A DNA stretch of 64,000 nucleotides from Sabulicella rubraurantiaca (GTDB lineage: Bacteria > Pseudomonadota > Alphaproteobacteria > Acetobacterales > Acetobacteraceae), in NCBI RefSeq assembly GCF_017355885.1, contig NZ_JAFEUU010000009.1, forward strand, positions 62,001 through 126,000. The letters are read 5' to 3'. How positions within the stretch are numbered: position 1 is the first letter of the stretch; each line of letters starts with the position of its first letter. Under the pieces are notes generated by a model that saw nothing but the letters and a program-made list of their open reading frames with translations, ran no database searches and had not been told where the DNA came from. Below are positions 33,841 through 41,194 of the stretch, in pieces. A program made the translations under genes and the position numbers.

Positions 33841-36800
33841 TGGACACCCCGCGCCAGCCGAGCCTCCAGGACGCGCTGGACGCGCTTCCCTTCTCCTTCG
33901 CCGCCTTCGCGGCGCATGGGCGCTTCGTCCTGTGCAATGAGGGGATGCGCCAGCATCTCGGCCTCGCGCGAGCCGAGGCGGAGGCGCTGGACTGGGCGGG
34001 CTTCCTCCGGCGTCTGGCCTTCCGGGGGCTGCTGGGCGACGGCGCACCAGAAGAGCGCGCGGCGGAGTTCCTGCCTTTCGGCGGCAGCCCCACCGGGACA
34101 CGGCTGCTCCGCACTGCCGAGGGGCGGCCGCTCGATTGGTTCCACTCCCCCATGGCAGGAGGCTGGGTCGCCGGTCTCGCCGAGGCGGGGCCGCGCGCGG
34201 CGGCGCTCCAGGCGGCGGAAGCTGCGGCACGCCAAGCAAGCGAGGTCTTCGCGCAACTGCAGACCGGCCTGGCCCGCTTCGATGCCAAGGGGCGGCTGCG
34301 CCGGGCCAATCCGCGCTATGCGGACCTGCTGAGTCTGCCGGAAGGAACGCCGATCGAAGGGCTGACCCTTTCGGGCCTGCTCGACATCCAGATCGGCGCG
34401 GGGGAATTGCCGGCGGAATTGAAGCCGGGGATCGAGGCGGATTTCGCCGAAAAGCTGAGCCGCGCGCGCGGACCTTGGCATGTCGAGCGCACCAAGCCCG
34501 ATGGCCGCACCATCCGCTTCGTGAACCACCCCATGCCCGATGGCGGCTGGCTCGCCGAGGTCACGGACATTTCCGAGGCGCGCAACGCGGAGCGCGAGGC
34601 GCGCAGGCGCGCCGCGATGCACGACGCGCTGATCGAAGCCCTGCCCGTCGGCGTCGCCGTCTATGGGCCCGACCGGCGCGTGTCGCTGGTGAACCAGTCC
34701 TATAACCGCATCCTCGCCGACGACCCGATCCGCATCGGGGAGAATCTCCGCGACATCGTGGAGCGCCGCGCCCGGCGGGGCGAGTTCGGTCAGGGCAGCC
34801 CGGCCGAGATGGTGGAGCGCGTCCTCAGCCGGCTGGACCAGCCGCAGGGCTTCGAGCGGCGCCGCCCCGGCGGCGGGGTCGCGGTGCACCGCTCCGTGCC
34901 GCTTCCCGATGGCGGCCACGCCATGGTGGTGTCGGACATCACCGACCTCCAGGCCGCGCGGGAGGAGGCGAAGGAAAGCGCCTCCGTCCTCGACACGATG
35001 CTGGAAAGCACGCGCCACGGCATCGTGCTGTTCGACGCGGATGGCAAGGTGGTGGCGGCGAACCGGCTCGCTGCGCCTCTGGCCGGCGTCTCGCCCGACG
35101 CCTTCTCCCCCGGCACCTCCATCTACCAGCTTCGCGAGGAGCAGGCGCGCAGGGGCGTGTTCGGCGACCAGGCGGAAACCCGGGCCTTCCTGGACTGGCG
35201 CGGGCACCAACCGTTGCGCGCGCAGGATTCCTACCGCCGCGCCGGCCCGTCCAACACCGTTATCGAGGTCGTGACCGACGCCCTGCCCGATGGAGGCTTC
35301 GTCCGCTCCTACACCGACGTCACGGCGCTGGTGCGGGCGGAGCGCGAGGCGCAGGCGCGGGCGCACACGCTGCAGCGCGTGCTCGACACGGTGCGGCACG
35401 GCATCATCATGTACGACGCGGAGGGCAGGGTGGTGGCCGGCAACGGCCTCGCCGAGCAGCTCTTCGGCCTGCCCGAGGGGACGGTGCGGCCAGGCGTCAC
35501 CTATGACGAGTTGCGCGCGGAGCAGATCGCACGCGGCGAGCATGGCGACGCGGAGGCCGCCGCCCGCACCCTGGCCGAGCGTCCGACCCTCGCGGATCGC
35601 GAAAACACCTATCAACGCCGACGCCCCGACGGCACGGTGATCGAGGTCCGCACCGAGCCCCTGCCCGAAGGTGGTTGTGTCCGTTCGGTCACGGACATCA
35701 CCGCCCTGGCCTCCGCGCAGGCCGAGGCGGCGGACCGCGCCGCCATGCTCCAGGTCATGCTGGACAACATGCGGCACGGCATCATGCTCTTCGATGCCGA
35801 GGAGCGGGTGATCGCCTTCAACCGCCTCGCCGCCGAGCTGACCGGCATGGGCGAGGCGCTCGTCGTCGGCGCGACCATGGCCGAGCTGCGCGCCGCCCAG
35901 GCTGTCGCCGGGGAATTCGGCAATGCGGAGGAAACGGCGCGCTACCTGGAGGAGCTGGGGCGCCGCGACAATCGCCAGCCCTCGCATCGCCGCCGCCGCC
36001 GCCCCGACGGGACGGAGCTGGAGGCGACCTTCAGCCCCGTTCCCGGTGGCGGCTACGTGCTGACCGTCACCGACGTAACCAGCCGGGTCCGCGCGGAGGA
36101 GGAAGCGAAGCAGCGTGCGGCGCGGATGGAGGCGACGCTCAACGCCACGCGGCACAGCATCACTCTCTACGGGCCCGACTACCGCCTCGTCTCCGCGAAC
36201 GGCATTGCCGGATCGCTGGTGCTGAACGGCGATCCCAGGCTGCTGATCGGCCTCACCTTCGAGGAAGTGATGCGGATCCAGCTGGGGCGCGAATATCCGG
36301 GCCAGCCGGAGGAGGTGGAGCGCGAGCTGGCCGGCATTCTCGCGATCGACCGCTCGAAGCCACAGCGCTACCAGCGCCGCCGCCCGGATGGCAGCGTGCT
36401 CGACGTCACCTCCGACCCGACGCATGACGGCGGCTTCGCCGTGGCCGTGGCCGACGTGACGGCGCTGGTCCGGGCCGAGGAGGAGGCGAAGCGGCGCAGC
36501 GAGTTGCTGCAGGCAATGGTGAACAACAGCCGCCAGGGCGTGCTGCTCTACAGCAAGGACCGCCAGCTGGTGGCGGCGAACCGCCTCGCCGGGGAGTTGC
36601 TCAACCTGCCGGGCATCGAGAACCGGGCCGGCACGGCTGGCTCGCAGGTCATGACCGAGCTGGCGCGGGTGGGTTATTTCGGCGAGCCCGGCACCGCCGA
36701 TGCGCAGGTGGTGGAAGCCCAGCTGCACGGCCTCGACCGTTCCGTTCCGCACCGCTTCACCCGTGCCGTGGCGGATGGACGGGTGCTCGACATCTCCTCC

Positions 36801-38366
36801 GACCCCACGCCCGATGGCGGCATCGTGATCAGCGCCAGCGACGTGACGCCGCTGGTGCGGGCGGAGGAGAAGGCGCAACGCCGCGCGCAGACGCTCTCTG
36901 CCATGCTGAGCAACAGCCAGCAGGGCGTGATGCTCTATGACCAGGACAAGCGGCTGTTGCAGGCCAATCGCCTGGCCGCGGAGCTGTTCAGCCTCCCGGG
37001 GCTGGAGGGCCGCATCGGCGCCACCATGGAGGAGCTGGTTCTCGAACAGGCGCGGGCCGGCCAGTTCGGCCCGCCCGGCAGCCTGGAATCCGAGGAGCAG
37101 ATCGTCGCCGTGCTGTCGGCCGACCGCTCGCGGAGCCAGCGCTCCACCCGCCGCACCGCCGATGGCCGCGTCATGGCCATCGCCTCCGATCCCTTGCCCG
37201 ATGGCGGCTTCGTCGTGTCGGTCAGCGAGATCACCGCCCTGGTGCGGGCGGAGGAGGAGGCGCAGCGCCGCGCCGACCTGCTGGCCGCCATGCTGGGCAA
37301 CATCCGGCACGGCATCGCCATGTTCGACCGGAACAGCTTGATCGTCGCCTCCAACTCGATCCTGCACGAGATGCTGCACATCTCCGCCGAGGCGGTCGCC
37401 CCGGGGCGGACGCTCGACGACATGGTGAACGCCCTGTTGGAGGCCGGCGAATACGGCACGGGGCCGGAGGCCGAGGCGAGGGTGGAGGAGATCAAGCGGC
37501 GCGACCGCAGCACCTCCTACCGCCACACCCGCCAGCGCGCGGACGGGACCGTGGTGGAGGTGGTGTCCGACCCCACCCCCGATGGCGGCTGGGTCGTCAC
37601 CTACACCGACGTGTCGGAGGATCGCCGCATCCGCGCCGAGTTGGAACGCGCCCGCGAGGCGGCCGAGGCCGCCAACCTCGCCAAGTCGCGCTTCCTGGCC
37701 ACGATGAGCCATGAGCTCCGGACGCCGCTGAACGCCGTGATCGGCTTCTCGGAGGTGCTGGCGGCCGGGGCAGATGCGCGGCTGGTGCCCGAATATGCGG
37801 GGGCAATCCAGGAGGCGGGGCGGCATCTCCTTACCTTGATCGACGACATCCTCGACATCACCCGGGCGGAGGAGGGGCGCCTGCCCGTGGCGAAGGAGCG
37901 GGTGGAGCTGGGTCCGCTGTTGCGCTCCGCCTGCCGGATGATGTCGGGCCAAGCCGAGGCGGCGCAGCTTTCCCTGGAGGTCATGGATGCGCCGGAGAAT
38001 CTGCCGGCGCTCACCGCCGACGCGCGGCGGCTGCGGCAGGTGCTGCTGAACCTGATGTCCAACGCGGTGAAGTTCACCCCGGCAGGCGGCGCGGTGACAC
38101 TCTCGGCAGCAAGGGACGAGGGCGGGCTGGTGATCGACCTGCGCGACACCGGCATCGGCATCGCCGATTCCGACATGGGACGGCTCTTCCAGCCCTTCGC
38201 CCAGGTGGAGAGCAGCGCGGCGCGGCGCTACGCTGGGTCGGGGCTCGGCCTCTATCTGTGCCGCGTCCTGGTGGAGGCGCAGGGCGGGACGCTGACGCTG
38301 GAAAGCGAGCTGGGCAAGGGGACCCTGGCGCGGCTGCGCTTCCCGCCCCATCTTCTTGAGGCATGA
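33840..38366 (+). CDS. Soluble histidine kinase with about ten tandem PAS domains
   Basis: A 1508-residue protein with no signal peptide or membrane helix. A degenerate N-terminal PAS-like unit (1-125) is followed by nine PAS_7-like units: two divergent ones starting near residues 130 and 260, then seven near-identical ones starting at about 384, 511, 637, 763, 890, 1019 and 1148. Each has the core xxMLxNxRHGIxLFDAxxRVVAxNRLA and ends PDGG...DVTALVRAEEEAxRRA. The C-terminus is a HisKA domain (MSHELRTPLN, His1291) and HATPase (LLNLMSNAVKF, RDTGIGI, GSGLGLYLCR). No receiver domain is present. It overlaps ctaA by one base and tldD by four, so the three genes are translationally coupled. The signal is unknown. 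Confidence 0.93.
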   Translation: MDTPRQPSLQDALDALPFSFAAFAAHGRFVLCNEGMRQHLGLARAEAEALDWAGFLRRLAFRGLLGDGAPEERAAEFLPFGGSPTGTRLLRTAEGRPLDWFHSPMAGGWVAGLAEAGPRAAALQAAEAAARQASEVFAQLQTGLARFDAKGRLRRANPRYADLLSLPEGTPIEGLTLSGLLDIQIGAGELPAELKPGIEADFAEKLSRARGPWHVERTKPDGRTIRFVNHPMPDGGWLAEVTDISEARNAEREARRRAAMHDALIEALPVGVAVYGPDRRVSLVNQSYNRILADDPIRIGENLRDIVERRARRGEFGQGSPAEMVERVLSRLDQPQGFERRRPGGGVAVHRSVPLPDGGHAMVVSDITDLQAAREEAKESASVLDTMLESTRHGIVLFDADGKVVAANRLAAPLAGVSPDAFSPGTSIYQLREEQARRGVFGDQAETRAFLDWRGHQPLRAQDSYRRAGPSNTVIEVVTDALPDGGFVRSYTDVTALVRAEREAQARAHTLQRVLDTVRHGIIMYDAEGRVVAGNGLAEQLFGLPEGTVRPGVTYDELRAEQIARGEHGDAEAAARTLAERPTLADRENTYQRRRPDGTVIEVRTEPLPEGGCVRSVTDITALASAQAEAADRAAMLQVMLDNMRHGIMLFDAEERVIAFNRLAAELTGMGEALVVGATMAELRAAQAVAGEFGNAEETARYLEELGRRDNRQPSHRRRRRPDGTELEATFSPVPGGGYVLTVTDVTSRVRAEEEAKQRAARMEATLNATRHSITLYGPDYRLVSANGIAGSLVLNGDPRLLIGLTFEEVMRIQLGREYPGQPEEVERELAGILAIDRSKPQRYQRRRPDGSVLDVTSDPTHDGGFAVAVADVTALVRAEEEAKRRSELLQAMVNNSRQGVLLYSKDRQLVAANRLAGELLNLPGIENRAGTAGSQVMTELARVGYFGEPGTADAQVVEAQLHGLDRSVPHRFTRAVADGRVLDISSDPTPDGGIVISASDVTPLVRAEEKAQRRAQTLSAMLSNSQQGVMLYDQDKRLLQANRLAAELFSLPGLEGRIGATMEELVLEQARAGQFGPPGSLESEEQIVAVLSADRSRSQRSTRRTADGRVMAIASDPLPDGGFVVSVSEITALVRAEEEAQRRADLLAAMLGNIRHGIAMFDRNSLIVASNSILHEMLHISAEAVAPGRTLDDMVNALLEAGEYGTGPEAEARVEEIKRRDRSTSYRHTRQRADGTVVEVVSDPTPDGGWVVTYTDVSEDRRIRAELERAREAAEAANLAKSRFLATMSHELRTPLNAVIGFSEVLAAGADARLVPEYAGAIQEAGRHLLTLIDDILDITRAEEGRLPVAKERVELGPLLRSACRMMSGQAEAAQLSLEVMDAPENLPALTADARRLRQVLLNLMSNAVKFTPAGGAVTLSAARDEGGLVIDLRDTGIGIADSDMGRLFQPFAQVESSAARRYAGSGLGLYLCRVLVEAQGGTLTLESELGKGTLARLRFPPHLLEA
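34989..37665 (+). repeat. Seven tandem PAS-coding repeats, period 378-387 bp
   Basis: Equivalent codons of the motif xxMLxNxRxG begin at 34989, 35370, 35748, 36126, 36507, 36894 and 37281, giving spacings of 381, 378, 378, 381, 387 and 387 bases, all multiples of three. Sequence is most similar at the linker (DVTALVRAEEEA) and the helix that follows. This is a coding repeat from in-gene duplication, not a mobile or CRISPR array. Confidence 0.9.
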
Positions 38367-39796
38367 GCCTCGACACCGCCCTTTCCGTCACGGAACGCCT
38401 CTTCCACGCCGCGCTGGACCCCGATGCCGCGCTGCGCCGCCTTCGAGAGGCGGCGACGGGTGCGGAGGACGGGGAGTTGTTTCTGGAACACCGGGAAAGC
38501 GAGGCGGTGTCGCTCGATGATGGGCGCATCCGCTCCGCTGCCTATGACCAGTCGCGCGGCTTCGGCCTGCGCGCGGTGAGCGGCGAGGCCGCGGGCTACG
38601 CCCATTCCGGCGAGATCACGGACGAGGCCCTGGCCCGCGCGGCCGAGACCGTCCGCGCCGTCTCCCGGGGGCGCTCCGGCACGCTGGAGGCCGGGCCGCG
38701 CGCCACCAATACCCGGCTCTATGACGACGCCAATCCGCTCCTCGCCATGGATTTCGCCGAGAAGACGGCGCTGCTGATGGAGCTGGATGCCCATGCCCGC
38801 GCGCTGGACCCGCGCGTGGTGCAGGTCAGCGCCTCGCTCACCGGCGAGTGGCAGGCAGTGCGCATCCTGCGGCCCGACGGACAGGTGGTGGCGGACCTCC
38901 GGCCGCTGGTGCGCTTCAACGTCTCCGTCGTGGTGGAGAAGGACGGCCGGCGCGAGACGGGTTCCTTCGGCACGGGTGGCCGCCACGGCTATGACCGCGT
39001 GCTGGGCAATGGCGGCTGGCAGCGCGCCGTGGCCGAGGCGCTGCGCCAGGCCCTGGTGAACCTGGAAAGCATCCCCGCCCCGGCCGGCGAGCAGGAGGTG
39101 GTGCTAGGCCCCGGCTGGCCGGGCATCCTGCTGCACGAAGCGATCGGCCACGGCCTCGAGGGTGATTTCAATCGCAAGAAGACCAGCGCCTTCGCCGGCC
39201 TCGTCGGCAGCCGCATCGCCGCGCCCGGCGTGACGGTGGTGGATGACGGCACGATCGAGGGGCGGCGCGGCTCCATCACCGTGGATGACGAGGGCACGCC
39301 GTCGGGCCGCACCGTGATGATCGAGGACGGTATCCTGCGCGGCTTCATCCAGGACCGGCAGAATGCCCGCCTCATGGGCGTCGCCCCCACCGGCAACGGA
39401 CGCCGGCAGAGCCATGCCCACAGCCCCATGCCGCGCATGACCAACACCATCATGCTCGGCGGCGCGCATGAGCCGGAGGAGATCATCCGCTCGGTGAAGA
39501 AGGGCATCTGGGCGGTGAATTTCGGCGGCGGGCAGGTGGACATCACCTCCGGCAAGTTCGTCTTCTCGATGAGCGAGGCCTACATCATCGAGAATGGGCG
39601 CATCGGCGCCCCGGTGAAGGGCGCGACGCTGATCGGCAACGGGCCGGACGCGCTGACCAAGATCCGCATGATCGGCAATGACAGCGGCATGGACCCTGGC
39701 ATCGGCACCTGCGGCAAGAACGGCCAGGGCGTGCCTGTGGGCGTCGGCCAGCCGACGTTGCGCATGGGCGGGCTCACCATCGGCGGAACCGGCTGA
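38363..39796 (+). CDS. tldD: Metalloprotease TldD
   Basis: A 477-residue TldD, partner of TldE/PmbA in a zinc protease that degrades or matures small peptides and antitoxins. The zinc motif HEAIGHGLEGD is intact, as are NVSVVVEKDGRRETGSFGTGGR and the C-terminal ligand region TCGKNGQGVPVGVGQPTLRMGGLTIGG. ATG at 38363 overlaps the kinase stop (ATGA). tldE is not in the window. A decayed copy of its last codons lies 400 bases downstream at 40198-40280. Confidence 0.95.
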   Translation: MSLDTALSVTERLFHAALDPDAALRRLREAATGAEDGELFLEHRESEAVSLDDGRIRSAAYDQSRGFGLRAVSGEAAGYAHSGEITDEALARAAETVRAVSRGRSGTLEAGPRATNTRLYDDANPLLAMDFAEKTALLMELDAHARALDPRVVQVSASLTGEWQAVRILRPDGQVVADLRPLVRFNVSVVVEKDGRRETGSFGTGGRHGYDRVLGNGGWQRAVAEALRQALVNLESIPAPAGEQEVVLGPGWPGILLHEAIGHGLEGDFNRKKTSAFAGLVGSRIAAPGVTVVDDGTIEGRRGSITVDDEGTPSGRTVMIEDGILRGFIQDRQNARLMGVAPTGNGRRQSHAHSPMPRMTNTIMLGGAHEPEEIIRSVKKGIWAVNFGGGQVDITSGKFVFSMSEAYIIENGRIGAPVKGATLIGNGPDALTKIRMIGNDSGMDPGIGTCGKNGQGVPVGVGQPTLRMGGLTIGGTG

Positions 39797-39803
39797 GGCA
39801 CGG

Positions 39804-39832
39804 GCGGCCGCGCTCAGTTCCAGCGCGGCTGC
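39804..39832. terminator. Hairpin between convergent tldD and a small membrane gene
   Basis: GCCGCGCT (39807-39814) pairs perfectly with AGCGCGGC (39822-39829) around a 7-base loop, and three more pairs (one wobble) extend the stem to 39804-39832. It overlaps the stop codon of the convergent 93-residue gene and would serve both directions. No T-run follows on the plus strand. Confidence 0.5.
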
Positions 39833-40095
39833 AGGATGATCAGCGCCACGAAGAACAGGCCGATCAGGGCCACCGGCACCGCCAGCAGGCCAAGCAGCGA
39901 GATAGCCTGCGCTTGGCGGCCTGCGCGGTGCAGCGCGACGCCGCCCCAGACCACCGTGCCCATCCCGCCCAGAAGCACCATCCAGTACAGGATGTTGAAG
40001 GACGACACGCTGCCGTCGCCGATGCCCCACAGAAAGAAGACGACCACAACGGTCAGCGCCAGGGCATCGATTCCCAGCAGGATACGGTAGGCCAT
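39814..40095 (-). CDS. Small three-helix membrane protein
   Basis: A 93-residue protein with three hydrophobic segments: ILLGIDALALTVVVVFFLWGI, FNILYWMVLLGGMGTVVWGG and AISLLGLLAVPVALIGLFFVALIIL (longest pieces given separately). It ends LQPRWN. I recognise no named family. The gene lies between tldD and a tldD fossil, both on the other strand, which suggests it arrived with or after a local rearrangement. Confidence 0.75.
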   Translation of the reverse strand: MAYRILLGIDALALTVVVVFFLWGIGDGSVSSFNILYWMVLLGGMGTVVWGGVALHRAGRQAQAISLLGLLAVPVALIGLFFVALIILQPRWN

Positions 40096-40197
40096 ACCCC
40101 GTTCCCCTCCGCCCCACCGGGCCCTTGGCGGGATGGTGCTTCGCCGCGCCTGCGGCTTGCAAGCGAGAGGTGGGCGTCAGCCCGCCCTGGATCGCCC

Positions 40198-40280
40198 GGC
40201 GATGGCAGTGGTATGGACCCAGGCATCGGCACCTGCCGACGCTGCGTGTGGGCGGGCTCATGATCGGCGGAACCGGCTGA
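40198..40280 (+). pseudogene. Fossil of a tldD 3' end
   Basis: The stretch 40201-40236 matches tldD 39677-39712 with mainly synonymous third-position changes (it reads DGSGMDPGIGTC against NDSGMDPGIGTC). After a 40-base deletion relative to tldD (39713-39752 missing), 40237-40280 matches 39753-39796, ending TLRVGGLMIGGTG and TGA. The deletion breaks the frame. Silent divergence means the source was a working, separately evolving tldD copy rather than a fresh duplication. The fossil's end overlaps the last codons of the EamA gene on the opposite strand. Confidence 0.8.
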
Positions 40281-41142
40281 AGACCCGCCCGTCCATCACC
40301 GCGAGGCCCAGCGCGATCAGCCCCATGCCCAAGGCGTGGGGCCAGCCCAGCGCCTCGCCCAGCACGGCCCATCCCATCAGCGCTGCGAAGGCGGGGATGA
40401 TCAGCGTGACCAGCAGCAGGTTCACCGGTCCCGCCAGTTCCAGCACCCGGAAGTAAACCTGATAGGCCAGGGCGGTGGAGAGCAGCGCCAGCGCCAGGAG
40501 TGCCGCGGCAGCGCCAGGGCTGGGCCAGGGCGGCACCGGGCCCAGCGCCACGAGGGGAAGCAGCAGCAGGGAGGCGACCGTGACCTGCCCCGAGGCGGCC
40601 AGGAGTGGCGGGATGCCCAGTGCGCGGAAGCGCCGCCCCCAGAGCCCGGCCAGCGCATAGGACAAGGTCCCGCTCAGCATCGCCGAGACGGCGGGCCAGG
40701 GCGCAGCGAGCGGGTCCACCCCCACCATCGCCACCACGCCGGAGAAGCCGATGGCGATCCCGGTGAGGCGCGCAGGGGTGGCGCGCTCCGCCATCGCCCA
40801 ATGCGCCAGCAGCACCGCCCAGAAGGGCGTGGTGGCGTTCAGGATGGCGGCAGCCCCCACCGGCAGCGAGAACTGCGCCCAGACGATCAGCGTGAAGGGG
40901 ATGGCGTTGTTCAGCACCCCCATGCCGAGATGCGCGCGCAGCGCCGCGGCATCGCCCCGCACCGGCAGGCCCAGCGCCGCCACGACCGTCCAGAGAGCAC
41001 AGGCCGCCAGCCCCACCCGCGCCAGGACGATGGCCAAGGGCGGCCACTCCCGCACCGCCACGCCCACGAAGAGAAAGGACCCGCCCCACAGGAAGGCGAG
41101 GAGGATCAGCAGCGCCCAGGCCCGGGATGTCATGGGTGGCAT
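40258..41142 (-). CDS. EamA/DMT-family transporter
   Basis: A 294-residue protein of about ten membrane helices in two EamA halves: WALLILLAFLWGGSFLFVGVA, ALRAHLGMGVLNNAIPFTLIVWAQFSLPVGAAAILNATTPFWAVLLA (in pieces), and the second repeat ALAYQVYFRVLELAGPVNLLLVTLIIPAFAALMGWAVLGE (in pieces). Such carriers export metabolites or amino acids. Start is ATG 41142 or 41133. The last residues FSRFRRS are read from the antisense of the tldD fossil, so the native C-terminus may have been replaced. Confidence 0.88.
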   Translation of the reverse strand: MPPMTSRAWALLILLAFLWGGSFLFVGVAVREWPPLAIVLARVGLAACALWTVVAALGLPVRGDAAALRAHLGMGVLNNAIPFTLIVWAQFSLPVGAAAILNATTPFWAVLLAHWAMAERATPARLTGIAIGFSGVVAMVGVDPLAAPWPAVSAMLSGTLSYALAGLWGRRFRALGIPPLLAASGQVTVASLLLLPLVALGPVPPWPSPGAAAALLALALLSTALAYQVYFRVLELAGPVNLLLVTLIIPAFAALMGWAVLGEALGWPHALGMGLIALGLAVMDGRVFSRFRRS

Positions 41143-41194
41143 CGCAGCGCGGATGGCGCGACGGCGCCATCCGGCCGTTGCGGCGTGATGCGCT

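Noticed and set aside
34989-37665. CRISPR-like or satellite repeat
   Set aside because: The period is about 380 bases, in frame and coding for PAS domains. No short repeat-spacer pattern occurs.
33825-38351. 1508-residue open frame antisense to the PAS kinase
   Set aside because: Codon bias in GC-rich DNA leaves the antisense frame free of stops. It contains no domain, and its repeats merely mirror the PAS repeats.
39104-41170. 688-residue minus-strand frame over tldD and the EamA gene
   Set aside because: It is out of frame with the real EamA protein and antisense to tldD, with no family motif.
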